Source: Halobacillus yeomjeoni
Lineage (GTDB): Bacteria; Bacillota; Bacilli; Bacillales; Halobacillaceae
Assembly: GCF_020171525.1 (NCBI RefSeq)
Contig: NZ_JAIVAI010000001.1
Span: 186,001 to 250,000, forward strand
DNA length: 64,000 nucleotides
Direction: 5' to 3'
The position numbers and the translations under genes are program-made. The notes beneath the pieces are model-generated. The model was not told the origin of the DNA and did not search any database. It was given only the letters and a program-made list of their open reading frames with translations. The first letter of the stretch is position 1, and the number at the start of each line of letters is the position of its first letter. Of this stretch, positions 17,957 through 27,984 are shown one piece after another.

Positions 17957-18286
17957 ATGATCAATCTTAAAATGTTTCGATCACAAAATACTTTGAGTGG
18001 CTTTGAAATCTCAGGTCATGCTGAGAGTGGTCCGTATGGACAAGACTTGGTATGTGCTGCAGTTTCAGCTGTATCATTCGGTACAGTCAATGCCATTGAA
18101 AAACTTTGTGAATTCGAACCTCATGTGGAACAAGGAGGAGAAGGTGGTTATTTGAAGATCACCTTGCCTGAAAACTTGAGTGAAGAGAAATTCTCTAAAG
18201 CTCAAACCTTACTTGAAGGCATGTTGGTATCGATGGAAACGATTGAACATGAGTATAACCAATATATAAAAATTTCACACCGATAA
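17957..18286 (+). CDS. prp: Ribosomal-processing cysteine protease Prp
   Basis: Prp removes the N-terminal extension of ribosomal protein L27, a step required for a working ribosome in Bacillota. The 109-residue product carries the catalytic His in SGHAESG (H21) and the catalytic Cys in DLVCAAVS (C33), the 12-residue spacing seen in the Staphylococcus enzyme. It sits between rplU and its substrate gene rpmA, 11 and 14 bases from its neighbours. It corresponds to B. subtilis ysxB. Confidence 0.94.
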   Translation: MINLKMFRSQNTLSGFEISGHAESGPYGQDLVCAAVSAVSFGTVNAIEKLCEFEPHVEQGGEGGYLKITLPENLSEEKFSKAQTLLEGMLVSMETIEHEYNQYIKISHR

Positions 18287-18300
18287 GGAGGTGGAGACTC

Positions 18301-18591
18301 ATGCTACGTCTTGATTTGCAGTTTTTCGCCCAGAAAAAGGGTGTAGGTAGTACAAAGAACGGCCGTGACTCTGAGTCTAAGCGTCTTGGAGCTAAGCGTG
18401 CTGATGGACAACAAGCGACTGCCGGTTCAATCCTTTACCGTCAACGCGGTACCAAGGTTTACCCAGGCGCAAACGTTGGCCGTGGTGGCGACGACACATT
18501 GTTCGCTAAGGTTGACGGTGTCGTTAAATTCGAACGTTACGGACGCAACCGCAAAAAAGTTAGCGTTTATCCTGTAGCACAGGAAGCGTAA
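18301..18591 (+). CDS. rpmA: 50S ribosomal protein L27 with Prp-cleaved N-terminal extension
   Basis: L27 reaches the peptidyl-transferase centre with its N terminus. The 96 residues start with LRLDLQFFA, the Bacillota-type pre-sequence whose cleavage after Ala exposes the mature [14 protein letters not shown] end. The presence of this motif matches the Prp gene immediately upstream. It follows an AAGGAGGTGG ribosome site. Confidence 0.98.
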   Translation: MLRLDLQFFAQKKGVGSTKNGRDSESKRLGAKRADGQQATAGSILYRQRGTKVYPGANVGRGGDDTLFAKVDGVVKFERYGRNRKKVSVYPVAQEA

Positions 18592-18629
18592 ACGAATATT
18601 TTCAGTATGGTTTCATACGTGAAAGAAGA

Positions 18630-18667
18630 AGCCGCGCTATGCCTTTCGCATAAGCGTGGCTTTTTTG
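18630..18667 (+). terminator. Rho-independent terminator after rpmA
   Basis: AGCCGCGCTATGC pairs with GCATAAGCGTGGCT (one bulge, one G-T pair) and is followed by six T. It closes the rplU operon. Confidence 0.9.
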
Positions 18668-18750
18668 TGCAATAACTGATATTTATTGAGTGATAAAGAG
18701 CGCTTTTTAACGAAGAATGAATAGTAGTTAATCCATCAGCAATGTAAACA

Positions 18751-18779
18751 TTTAGTTTCCTCTACATCTCTGCTATACT
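18751..18779 (+). promoter_or_regulatory. Putative extended -10 promoter of spo0B-obg
   Basis: TGCTATACT (18771-18779) is an extended -10 element; TTTAGT at 18751-18756 is a weak -35 at 17 bases. It would drive spo0B, obg and the phe genes independently of the ribosomal operon. Confidence 0.6.
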
Positions 18780-18815
18780 TTTTAGTATTATGGGTGAACG
18801 AGGGAGTTGAATCGA

Positions 18816-20628
<1,813 letters not shown>

Positions 20629-20646
20629 AGAAGGGGAGAGAATAAG

Positions 20647-21096
20647 ATGGCGGATTATAACGAGAAATATTATTTAGTCCGTAGTGATATCCTCCCAGAA
20701 GCGATGAAAAAGACAATTGAAGCTAAAGCTCTTCTCGAAAGAGGTAAAGTGGAATCCATTTTTGAAGCCGTTCAACAAGTAGGCTTGTCACGAAGTGCGT
20801 TCTATAAATATCGTGATGCGGTCTTTCCGTTTCAAGCAATGGTGAAAGAACAAATGATCACACTGTTCTTTCACCTGGAAGACCGGACTGGTACGCTATC
20901 GAACTTATTGCAGACCGTCGCCCAGTCAGGCTGTAACGTATTGACGATTCACCAAACCATTCCTTTACAAGGGAAAGCGAATGTCACACTATCCTTAAAT
21001 ACCACCGGAATGGTCTTTACAATTGAACAACTACTACAAATGCTGCACAAACTTGATTTTGTGGATCGTGTAGAGATCTTGAGTACTGGAGCTTGA
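20647..21096 (+). CDS. pheB: ACT domain-containing protein PheB (UPF0735)
   Basis: The 149 residues include an N-terminal helix-turn-helix-like region (about 25-55, [10 protein letters not shown]) and a C-terminal ACT domain (about 70-149, starting [15 protein letters not shown]) of the kind that binds amino acids. The gene precedes pheA in bacilli and was named from this linkage; its biochemical role is not established. It is probably a phenylalanine-sensing regulator, which is inference. It starts 18 bases after obg. Confidence 0.88.
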   Translation: MADYNEKYYLVRSDILPEAMKKTIEAKALLERGKVESIFEAVQQVGLSRSAFYKYRDAVFPFQAMVKEQMITLFFHLEDRTGTLSNLLQTVAQSGCNVLTIHQTIPLQGKANVTLSLNTTGMVFTIEQLLQMLHKLDFVDRVEILSTGA

Positions 21097-21110
21097 CGGG
21101 AGGGGAAACC

Positions 21111-21986
21111 ATGACAGGACAAAAAATAGGTTATTTAGGCCCGAGAGGAACATTCACTAAAATGGCTGTAGATTCTTTATTCGATGGGGGATCGTTCATC
21201 AGCTATGAAAGCATCCCGGCTTGTTTGGATGCTGTAGAACAAGGGGAAATCGATACAGGCGTCGTTCCCTTGGAAAATGCAATTGAAGGTTCTGTCCACT
21301 TGACGATCGATTATCTGGTTCATCAGGTAAATCAATCAATCATTGCTGAGATGACCGTACCTATCAAACAGCATTTATGTATACATCCGGATCATGCGGA
21401 TGAGCAGGTGAGAAAAATCTATTCTCATAGTCATGCCATCGCTCAATGTCATCAGTATCTGCATAAGAACTTCCCCGATGCCAAGCTGGAATATACCGCA
21501 TCGACAGGGAGAGCGGCTGAAATCGTCGGTGAGGATGGAAAAGGGACAGCAGCCATCTGCAACGCACTCGCTGCAGAAGAGTATGGGTTGAAGATAGTTG
21601 AGGAAAATATCCATGACTATGATAATAACCATACCCGCTTCGCTGTTGTTCAGAAAACCCCGAAAACATTGAAGGTGAAGGATCATCCTGTGAGTAAGCA
21701 TAAAACTACAGTGATGGTCACGTTACCTAAAGATTACGTAGGTGCCCTCCACCAAGTATTAGCTGCTTTTGCATGGCGGAAGATGAACTTGTCGAAGATT
21801 GAATCCAGGCCATTGAAAACAGGTCTAGGAAATTATTTCTTCTTAATAGACGTAGATCAACCTTATGATCAAGTATTGTTCCCTGGTGTTCAAGCTGAAT
21901 TACAAGCACTGGGCTGTCAATTGAAAGTGATCGGAACTTATCCAAGTTATCAAATTGAAGTTCCGTCACCTGCTCGGAAAATATAA
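21111..21986 (+). CDS. pheA: Prephenate dehydratase
   Basis: This enzyme converts prephenate to phenylpyruvate, the committed step of phenylalanine synthesis. The 291 residues carry the catalytic domain with GYLGPRGTFT at the start and the TRF motif in NHTRFAVV, then a C-terminal regulatory ACT domain with ESRP (in SKIESRPLK), the phenylalanine-binding signature. The ATG follows GGGAGGGG; the frame continues upstream to 21093 inside pheB without a usable site. Confidence 0.96.
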   Translation: MTGQKIGYLGPRGTFTKMAVDSLFDGGSFISYESIPACLDAVEQGEIDTGVVPLENAIEGSVHLTIDYLVHQVNQSIIAEMTVPIKQHLCIHPDHADEQVRKIYSHSHAIAQCHQYLHKNFPDAKLEYTASTGRAAEIVGEDGKGTAAICNALAAEEYGLKIVEENIHDYDNNHTRFAVVQKTPKTLKVKDHPVSKHKTTVMVTLPKDYVGALHQVLAAFAWRKMNLSKIESRPLKTGLGNYFFLIDVDQPYDQVLFPGVQAELQALGCQLKVIGTYPSYQIEVPSPARKI

Positions 21987-22042
21987 ACAAACCCCCGGAA
22001 ACCTTTTGATATCAGCGTTTTCGGGGGTTTGTTTATATTTTT
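21983..22042 (+). terminator. Strong terminator overlapping the pheA stop
   Basis: A 19-base-pair stem (21983-22001 with 22018-22036, one G-T pair, loop of 16 bases) is followed by a T-rich tract. The pheA stop codon is part of the left arm. Confidence 0.92.
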
Positions 22043-22061
22043 TGAAAAGAATTATAGGCAA

Positions 22062-22095
22062 AATCATCAAATTTGTCTCCCTTCCTGCATAGATT
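22062..22095 (+). promoter_or_regulatory. Possible sigma-E-type promoter of safA
   Basis: CATAGATT (22088-22095) resembles the sigma-E -10 consensus, with AATCATCA about 18 bases upstream. B. subtilis safA is mother-cell expressed, which fits, but the match is only partial. Confidence 0.3.
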
Positions 22096-22152
22096 GTTAT
22101 GAAGCTATTATTGTCTTTTTATTCTGAGATTCACAGGAAGGGAGTTGCCATA

Positions 22153-23226
22153 GTGAGAATTCACATTGTGCAAAAGGACGATACACTGTGGAAAATTGCG
22201 AAAAAATACGGGGTAGATTTTGAAGAGTTGAAGGCGATGAATACTCAGCTTTCCAACCCTGATATGATTATGCCGGGAATGAAAATCAAGGTACCGCAAG
22301 GGAAAAAGCCGGTCAAAAAAGAAGCTCCAAAAACAACACAGAAAAAAGAGATGCCGAAACAGAAAAAGCCTTCGAATGTCCCTTATCAAGATACTTCACC
22401 AAAACCGATTCCAGCTATTGAAGAAGATGAGAAACAACCTGTCACTAAAGGGGCTATGGATAAGCCTATGATGCCAATGCAGCCTGGGCAGATGCAGATG
22501 CCTTTCCAAATGCCGAACATCGACCAGCACATGCAAAACTATTATACGACCTTCCATTTACCGCAAATGCCTATGCCTAAAGCTCAACATGAAAAAGAGG
22601 ATGCCTCGGAAGATTCCGGAGACGAATCCGCTGTGAAATCGGATCAATATCAACAGGGACCTTACCAAGGTGGAGGGTATCCAATGGGCCAGCAGCCAGG
22701 CGGAGGATACCCGATGGGCCAGCAGCCAGGTGGAGGGTATCCAATGGGACAGTATCCATCTACGGCAATGAACCAACAGCCTCAGCTGATCAACACCGAC
22801 TATTATTGCTGTCCGCCTTACCCGGTGATGATGCCTGCTCAAATGCCTATGCAGCATTGCAATGAAATGCCGATGTCTCCTCAAGCTGTAGCGGGAATGC
22901 AGGATGAAAGTGACTCATCTTCCATGGAAGGTATGCATCACGGGGGTGATGGTCACGGAGGTATGGGTCCTCAAGGGTATGGACCGATGATGGGTTATGG
23001 CGGATATCCACATCATGGTTATGCACCTCATCACCATCCTTATCACCACCACTATGGTGGAATGCAGCATCCTATGGTTGGTGGATATCCATATCATGGT
23101 GGTCAGCCGATGGGGTATGGAGGTTGCTGTGGTCCTCAACAGATGGGAGGTTACCCATCCAATCAGTATCCGATGGGCAAAGGGTATGGCCAGGAATGCA
23201 GGGACGATGAAGTAGATGAGAGCTAA
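22153..23226 (+). CDS. safA: Spore coat morphogenetic protein SafA
   Basis: SafA is a hub for inner spore coat assembly and localises at the cortex-coat interface. The GTG start behind AAGGGAG gives 357 residues. Residues 1-47 form a LysM domain (HIVQKDDTLWKIAKKYG) that binds spore peptidoglycan. A Lys/Pro linker follows, then a Met/Pro/Gln-rich middle, three copies of a ten-residue GGGYPMGQQP repeat (residues 173-202), and a C-terminal part very rich in His, Gly, Tyr and Met with several Cys. Such tails are typical of cross-linked coat proteins. It overlaps the next gene by 11 bases. Confidence 0.9.
   Translation: MRIHIVQKDDTLWKIAKKYGVDFEELKAMNTQLSNPDMIMPGMKIKVPQGKKPVKKEAPKTTQKKEMPKQKKPSNVPYQDTSPKPIPAIEEDEKQPVTKGAMDKPMMPMQPGQMQMPFQMPNIDQHMQNYYTTFHLPQMPMPKAQHEKEDASEDSGDESAVKSDQYQQGPYQGGGYPMGQQPGGGYPMGQQPGGGYPMGQYPSTAMNQQPQLINTDYYCCPPYPVMMPAQMPMQHCNEMPMSPQAVAGMQDESDSSSMEGMHHGGDGHGGMGPQGYGPMMGYGGYPHHGYAPHHHPYHHHYGGMQHPMVGGYPYHGGQPMGYGGCCGPQQMGGYPSNQYPMGKGYGQECRDDEVDES
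22669..22758 (+). repeat. Three 30-base in-frame tandem repeats within safA
   Basis: Units at 22669-22698, 22699-22728 and 22729-22758 each encode GGGYPMGQQP or GGGYPMGQYP. Synonymous differences between units show they are under coding selection, and copy number may vary between strains. Confidence 0.95.
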
Positions 23227-24178
23227 TTACAGGGAGGGCGATTCATATACGGATCGCCTTTTTCAATGGTTAAAATATGATGAAAAACTCCCTATCCTTC
23301 TAGATCATAAAATCAAACCGAGAGTCTATAAGGTGAATGTCGATGGTATGCCGAAAATATTGAAGGGTTACACGAGAAGCCAGATTCTCCTCCACCAAAT
23401 TGAATTTTTTAAAAGCTGGGAGAATGCGGGCACTATTGCAGCGCAGCCATTGCCTTTTAAAGAAAATATTTATACGAAAAGCAAGCTCGGGTGCGAGTGG
23501 GGGTTGTTCGAATGGGTGGATGGCAGGCATGGTCGGTTTGAAAATAAAAATGACCGTCAATCAGCCATACAGGTGTTGAAGGAATTCCATGATCAAACGA
23601 AGGGGATTGATGTTCTCTCAGTACCGAAAGACCCATTATATATAAAATGGGAAAAACGATTAGAGCAGTTTTCTGCGACCAGGGATGTTTTTGTTGATTA
23701 TGGGAAGTATCGTCTCTATAAGGAACTGGATACTTTTATGAAAAAAAGATTGGAATCTTTTTCTCGTCATCCCTGGGGTGAAGTAGAAGAAAAGGCGTGG
23801 GAACAAAAAGAGTGGCTGCACGGAGATGTTGCCCACCATAACTTTCTCATTGATGATAGTGGGAGGATCAAACTGATCGACTTTGACCTGCTTCATCGAG
23901 GTCCTCACCTATATGATGATATTCAGATGGGGCAGCGGTTTCTTCCACATGTAGAACATCGCCCTGATGATTTATTCAAAGGTTTCAAGTACGTAGAGGA
24001 GCGGAAAATATGGCTGAAAGGTTTGCTGGTTCCTGCAGACATTTTACGTGAATGGCTTTATGGGTACCGGAGATGTCTTCGAGGAGAAGGGACATTTGCC
24101 TACTATTTAAGAAGAACAGAAAAGTCATGGGCCGGCAGACAGAAGTTTGTCCGTTTTACAGAAAATATGCTAAGATAA
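23216..24178 (+). CDS. CotS/YsxE-like spore coat kinase-fold protein
   Basis: The 320-residue product has the aminoglycoside-phosphotransferase fold: catalytic loop HGDVAHHNFL (about 202-211) with His, Asp and Asn in the expected places, and the metal-binding IDFD about 12 residues later. The N-terminal lobe contains a KILKG lysine candidate. Spore coat proteins CotS, YsxE and YutH share this fold, and the gene overlaps safA by 11 bases, so a coat-associated kinase or pseudokinase is the best reading. The substrate is unknown. A drug-resistance role is unlikely given the context. Confidence 0.75.
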   Translation: MRANYREGDSYTDRLFQWLKYDEKLPILLDHKIKPRVYKVNVDGMPKILKGYTRSQILLHQIEFFKSWENAGTIAAQPLPFKENIYTKSKLGCEWGLFEWVDGRHGRFENKNDRQSAIQVLKEFHDQTKGIDVLSVPKDPLYIKWEKRLEQFSATRDVFVDYGKYRLYKELDTFMKKRLESFSRHPWGEVEEKAWEQKEWLHGDVAHHNFLIDDSGRIKLIDFDLLHRGPHLYDDIQMGQRFLPHVEHRPDDLFKGFKYVEERKIWLKGLLVPADILREWLYGYRRCLRGEGTFAYYLRRTEKSWAGRQKFVRFTENMLR

Positions 24179-24210
24179 AGTATCTTATCTGTGAAAGGAT
24201 GAACAATCCG

Positions 24211-24948
24211 TTGGAACAAGAAGTGAATAAAATCGTTTCCTGGTTACAGGATCAAGTGGAACAAGCGAATGTTGACGGGTTGCTGGTAGGTGTCAGCGGT
24301 GGAATTGACTCGGCTGTCGTAGCCAATTTGATTAAAAAGGCATGTCCAGACCATTCTCTGGGTGTCATTATGCCTTGTAAAAGCCAATCCAGCGATCAAG
24401 AACATGCTCAAAAAGTTATTGAAGCGTGTGGCATCGACTCGTTGACAGTGGATTTAACCGAAACACATCAAACCATGTTCCAAACGATTCAAGAACAACT
24501 AAAACAGCAGAATTCAATCAATGAAGAACAGACCAAACTTGCAGACGCAAACTTACGTGCACGTTTAAGAATGAGCACACTTTACACGATTGCCACGAAC
24601 CATAAATATTTGGTTGTCGGTACGGATAACGCCGCCGAATGGTTTACAGGCTACTTCACAAAGTTCGGTGACGGTGGCGTGGATTTAGTCCCGCTCGTTC
24701 ACATGACTAAAGGTGAAGTCCGTGAGATGGCTGAATACCTTGGGGTGCCTGATGAAGTCATTCATAAACAGCCAAGTGCAGGTCTATGGGAAGGTCAAAC
24801 AGACGAAAATGAAATGGGAACGAGTTATGCCATGATCGACCGTTACCTCAAAGGAGAAGAAATTCCTACTGAGGATAAGGAGATTATCGAAGCTTTGCAT
24901 AAGCGTTCGGCTCATAAACGTCAACTGCCTCCTTCCCCTCCACAATAG
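24211..24948 (+). CDS. nadE: NAD synthase (ammonia-dependent)
   Basis: NadE amidates nicotinic acid adenine dinucleotide to NAD. The protein has the ATP pyrophosphatase loop SGGIDS at 29-34, LRARLRMSTLY in the middle, and the substrate segment GTDNAAEWFTGYFTKFGDGG. At 245 residues it lacks a glutaminase domain, so ammonia is the nitrogen donor. The TTG at 24211 is 11 bases after GAAAGGA; an ATG at 24199 overlaps that same ribosome site and is therefore less likely. In B. subtilis the NAD genes near safA are nadA, nadB and nadC; here nadE occupies the neighbourhood. Confidence 0.93.
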   Translation: MEQEVNKIVSWLQDQVEQANVDGLLVGVSGGIDSAVVANLIKKACPDHSLGVIMPCKSQSSDQEHAQKVIEACGIDSLTVDLTETHQTMFQTIQEQLKQQNSINEEQTKLADANLRARLRMSTLYTIATNHKYLVVGTDNAAEWFTGYFTKFGDGGVDLVPLVHMTKGEVREMAEYLGVPDEVIHKQPSAGLWEGQTDENEMGTSYAMIDRYLKGEEIPTEDKEIIEALHKRSAHKRQLPPSPPQ

Positions 24949-25017
24949 ATTGGGTAATATTAACAGACTAAAACATTCTCCTTGAACCATAGTAAGGGTA
25001 AAAGGAGAATGTTTTTT

Positions 25018-25587
25018 ATGTGGAAACTTTTACTTTGTCTTACTATACCTGCTTTGTTTTTGACTGCGTGTAATCAGGGAAATCAAGAAGAAGCTGAAAA
25101 TAAAGAAGAAAACGTGACTTTTTATCAACCCCTGGAATACACAGAAGGGGAAGCGATTGAGAGAAGAGGGAAGATTCCAACTGGCAAAGACAGCTATTTC
25201 AAGCGGACAGCTGAAGAAGAAAACCGTAATGCTAAGTACAATAAAACGAACCGGTCGCATGACAATGATTTCAACAATGAAGATGCCATGGCGATTCTTG
25301 ATAATATCAATGAATTAAAAGAAGTCACCATGAGTCAGGTTTTCACGACTGAAGATAAAGTTTATGTAGCTGTCATGATCAACCCATATGACCGAAGAAA
25401 TCACTCCATACCAGGCAAAATTCAATCCAAGGTTGAGGAATTGACAGATAAGAAGGTCATCATTTGGACCAATAATAACAACTGGGATAATATGAAGGAT
25501 TTGAATGCACGATTAAAAGCATCTCAAGCTCCTGAAAAAGTGAAAAATCGTATCCGTGAATTTTTCAATCAAGGAGCTTCTAATTGA
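25018..25587 (+). CDS. coxA: YhcN/YlaJ family sporulation lipoprotein CoxA
   Basis: CoxA is a spore cortex-associated lipoprotein. The ATG after AAAAGGAGA gives 189 residues with a lipoprotein signal peptide and lipobox FLTAC (Cys at residue 17). The mature part is charged, rich in Asn, Lys and Glu, and ends in the YhcN/YlaJ-type domain (starting near NELKEVTMSQVF). The place between safA and yebC equals that of coxA (yrbB) in B. subtilis, though two genes intervene here. A strong terminator follows. Confidence 0.8.
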   Translation: MWKLLLCLTIPALFLTACNQGNQEEAENKEENVTFYQPLEYTEGEAIERRGKIPTGKDSYFKRTAEEENRNAKYNKTNRSHDNDFNNEDAMAILDNINELKEVTMSQVFTTEDKVYVAVMINPYDRRNHSIPGKIQSKVEELTDKKVIIWTNNNNWDNMKDLNARLKASQAPEKVKNRIREFFNQGASN

Positions 25588-25640
25588 AAAACTGATTGAT
25601 CAGCTCATATGTTTACACATCTGTTCATATCTTATAAAAA

Positions 25641-25674
25641 AACGCTTCAGACCAATGGTCAGAGGCGTTTTTTT
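25641..25674 (+). terminator. Rho-independent terminator after coxA
   Basis: AACGCTTCAGACC pairs with GGTCAGAGGCGTT (one mismatch, one G-T pair; AAT loop), followed by seven T. Confidence 0.9.
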
Positions 25675-25690
25675 GTGGAGGGGATCCTCC

Positions 25691-25719
25691 TTCACCAGAA
25701 GATTCATCTATGGTATATT
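25691..25719 (+). promoter_or_regulatory. Promoter of yebC
   Basis: TTCACC (25691-25696) and an extended -10 TGGTATATT (25711-25719) are spaced by 17 bases, 39 bases before the yebC start. Confidence 0.65.
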
Positions 25720-25757
25720 TGTTAAGGAAAAGATTTGCTTTGGAGAGGAGAATGTCC

Positions 25758-26510
25758 ATGGCTGGTCATTCAAAATGGAGTAATATTAAAAGACGAAAAG
25801 GCGCTCAAGACGCAAAAAGAGGCAAGCTTTTCATGAAACTTGCCCGGGAAATTTTCATGGCTGCCAAACAGGGCGGTGGGGACCCGGATATGAATCCTAA
25901 TCTTCGGTTAGCGATTGATAAAGCGAAATCGAATAACATGCCCAATGATAATATTGATCGTGCTGTCAAAAAAGCTACCGGTGATCTTGAAGGCGTCAAT
26001 TATGAAGAATATACGTATGAGGGTTATGGACCAGGCGGAGTTGCTGTCATGGTCAAAGTGTTGACAGATAACAAAAATCGAACGGCCGCAGATGTTCGTC
26101 ACGCTTTCAATAAGAATGATGGAAATTTAGGTGAAAATGGCTGTGTATCATTTATGTTCAACCGCCAGGGATACCTGGTGATCGATCGTTCATCTACAGA
26201 AGCGGATGAAGAAGAATTGATGCTTGAAGTGATCGAAGCGGGTGCAGATGAGATGGAAACCAGTGAAGAGCAGTTTGAAATATATACAGAACCGGATTCC
26301 TTCTCAGAAGTGAAAGCATCACTAGAAGAAAGCGGGTATGCTTTTGAAACGAGTGAGGTTACTATGATTCCTGAAACCTATACTTCTCTCGATGAAGAAG
26401 GAGTAGAGAAAATGCTCAAGCTCATCGACATGCTTGAGGATAACGATGATGTTCAAGAAGTGTATCACAACTTGGATGCTGATGAAGAAGTATTGGAGAA
26501 GCTATCTTAA
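25758..26510 (+). CDS. yebC: YebC/PmpR family protein
   Basis: The family has been described both as a DNA-binding regulator and, more recently, as a translation factor that relieves ribosome stalling at proline stretches. The 250 residues start [18 protein letters not shown], the invariant opening, and continue with the three-domain acidic fold ([25 protein letters not shown]). The ATG at 25758 is spaced 7 bases from GAGAGGAG; a further ATG at 25752 is possible. The B. subtilis counterpart is yrbC, at the same place. Confidence 0.95.
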   Translation: MAGHSKWSNIKRRKGAQDAKRGKLFMKLAREIFMAAKQGGGDPDMNPNLRLAIDKAKSNNMPNDNIDRAVKKATGDLEGVNYEEYTYEGYGPGGVAVMVKVLTDNKNRTAADVRHAFNKNDGNLGENGCVSFMFNRQGYLVIDRSSTEADEEELMLEVIEAGADEMETSEEQFEIYTEPDSFSEVKASLEESGYAFETSEVTMIPETYTSLDEEGVEKMLKLIDMLEDNDDVQEVYHNLDADEEVLEKLS

Positions 26511-26529
26511 CTTTCTCTCTTTCTATAAT

Positions 26530-26573
26530 AATAACTTCTGTTCCTGGACACACTAGGAACAGAAGTTATTTTT
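26530..26573 (+). terminator. Rho-independent terminator after yebC
   Basis: A perfect 16-base-pair stem (26530-26545 with 26555-26570; 9-base loop) runs into five T. Confidence 0.93.
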
Positions 26574-26591
26574 AGTTAGGGGGAAGGAACA

Positions 26592-27158
26592 ATGAAACGA
26601 TGGGTTTGGGTTGTTACAATAGTATTCGTATTTACTGGTTGGCAGACCTTATCATTCAATGAGAAGCCTGGACTTTCAGCGTCAGATTCACCGTTACAGA
26701 GAACGGTTGGGGCTAAATCAAACGAAGTCGTTCAGCCTACGCTTGTAAGGCCCGAGCCTCTACAACTCACGATTCAGTTGAAAAAATACTATATGGACGG
26801 CGTTATAGAAACGGTGAAAAAAGAAGAGACGATCTGGTCGATGATGGACTTTTGGGTGGCATATGAAGGATGGTCCGTAGAATCTCAGGATCTTGATGAA
26901 ATTGTTTTCCAAAAAGAAGTGGAAGATATCTCACCTCTCACGAAGAAACAAGGCTATTTCGGATTAAATGAAAATGGCGAATTAGCTGTCTATAACGGGG
27001 ACCCGCAAGAAGGGAACGTCATTGAAGCTTTTCAGCCGATTCCTGTAAAAGCATTAGAGTCGAAGCGGAAAATTGAATTGGAGAATGGTATTAAGATAAA
27101 GGATTACCAACACTTTGAACAAGTATTGAAGTTATATTCCGAAGATAAGGAAGTTTGA
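26592..27158 (+). CDS. bofC: Intercompartmental signalling factor BofC
   Basis: BofC is secreted from the forespore into the intermembrane space and restrains the SpoIVB protease, and thereby pro-sigma-K processing. The 188 residues start with a Sec signal (KRWVWVVTIVFVFTGWQTL), followed by a variable linker and the BofC domain, with EETIWSMMDFW and YFGLNENGELAVYNGDP as recognisable stretches. The function connects it to spoIVFA and spoIVFB at 14475-16083 in this window. It forms a single transcription unit between two terminators. Confidence 0.9.
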   Translation: MKRWVWVVTIVFVFTGWQTLSFNEKPGLSASDSPLQRTVGAKSNEVVQPTLVRPEPLQLTIQLKKYYMDGVIETVKKEETIWSMMDFWVAYEGWSVESQDLDEIVFQKEVEDISPLTKKQGYFGLNENGELAVYNGDPQEGNVIEAFQPIPVKALESKRKIELENGIKIKDYQHFEQVLKLYSEDKEV

Positions 27159-27161
27159 TAT

Positions 27162-27190
27162 ACAGCCACTCTCCAAGTGGCTGTTTTCTT
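27162..27190 (+). terminator. Rho-independent terminator after bofC
   Basis: ACAGCCACT (27162-27170) pairs with AGTGGCTGT (27176-27184), followed by TTTCTTG. Confidence 0.88.
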
Positions 27191-27297
27191 GTTTGAACTG
27201 TAAGCGGTCAGTAATAATGGTGCCCGGTTCCTCTCGTTAAGCTTCTTCCATGTATGAAAAGCGAGGCAGGTTCTGCATAGGCGAACATGTGCTTGTG

Positions 27298-27306
27298 TGT
27301 TACAAT
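27298..27306 (+). promoter_or_regulatory. Possible extended -10 promoter of ruvA operon
   Basis: TGTTACAAT is a good extended -10 element 41 bases before ruvA. No clear -35 is seen at the usual distance. Confidence 0.45.
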
Positions 27307-27346
27307 AAAGAGTGCTAGAAATAAGGATTAGAGAGGGATTCTTTAA

Positions 27347-27964
27347 ATGATTACTTATGTAAAAGGACTTTTGACGACAGTGGAAGAAAGTTCAGTCGTC
27401 ATAGAAACAGGTGGGATCGGTTACGAGATCCTATGTGCGAATCCATACCATTTTCAAGAGGATTTAAATAAAGAAGTTCGAGTTCATACATACCATTATA
27501 TACGTGAAGATTCACAGAATTTATATGGTTTTAAAAAGAAAGAAGACAAACAGCTGTTTTCACAATTGTTGAACGTCTCAGGAATAGGACCAAAAGGTGC
27601 ACTTGCCATCTTAGGAACAGTGAGTGTCCCGGAATTCGTGTCGGCTATTGAGCAGGAAGACGACAAATATTTGACTAAATTCCCCGGGGTCGGAAAGAAA
27701 ACAGCACGTCAGATGATTCTTGACTTGAAAGGAAAGCTCGTTGTCTGGCTGCCGGATGAACAGAATGAAGATACAATTTTCTATCAGGAGGATTTGACGT
27801 CCAAGGAGAAACGGGCCCGCATGGATGATGCGATCGAGGCTTTGAAAGCTCTGGGGTATACGGACAAAGAAGTTAAAATGGTCCGTGCTGAGTTAGAAAA
27901 AGGGAAACAAGGCTCAGTTGATGATTATGTAAGACAAGGTCTTCAGTTGTTGATGAAGACTTAA
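27347..27964 (+). CDS. ruvA: Holliday junction DNA-binding protein RuvA
   Basis: RuvA tetramers bind four-way junctions and load the RuvB motors. The 205 residues show an OB-fold N-terminal domain (MITYVKGLL), two helix-hairpin-helix motifs (NVSGIGPKGALAIL and KFPGVGKKTARQMI) and the C-terminal UBA-like domain that contacts RuvB (about 155-205). It starts the ruvA-ruvB-DUF2905-queA-tgt-yajC series, in which spacing is 20 bases or less in most joins. Confidence 0.97.
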   Translation: MITYVKGLLTTVEESSVVIETGGIGYEILCANPYHFQEDLNKEVRVHTYHYIREDSQNLYGFKKKEDKQLFSQLLNVSGIGPKGALAILGTVSVPEFVSAIEQEDDKYLTKFPGVGKKTARQMILDLKGKLVVWLPDEQNEDTIFYQEDLTSKEKRARMDDAIEALKALGYTDKEVKMVRAELEKGKQGSVDDYVRQGLQLLMKT

Positions 27965-27984
27965 TCTCATAAGGAGGAGTAGAA

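Noticed and set aside
22669-22758. CRISPR-like repeat
   Set aside because: The three units are contiguous, in frame, without spacers, and code for a peptide repeat of SafA.
22577-23215. Several open frames antisense or out of frame within the safA repeat and His-rich tail
   Set aside because: They arise from the repetitive, stop-poor composition of the safA coding sequence.
23216-24178. Aminoglycoside resistance phosphotransferase
   Set aside because: The fold is shared, but the overlap with safA and the coat-gene context favour a CotS-like spore protein.
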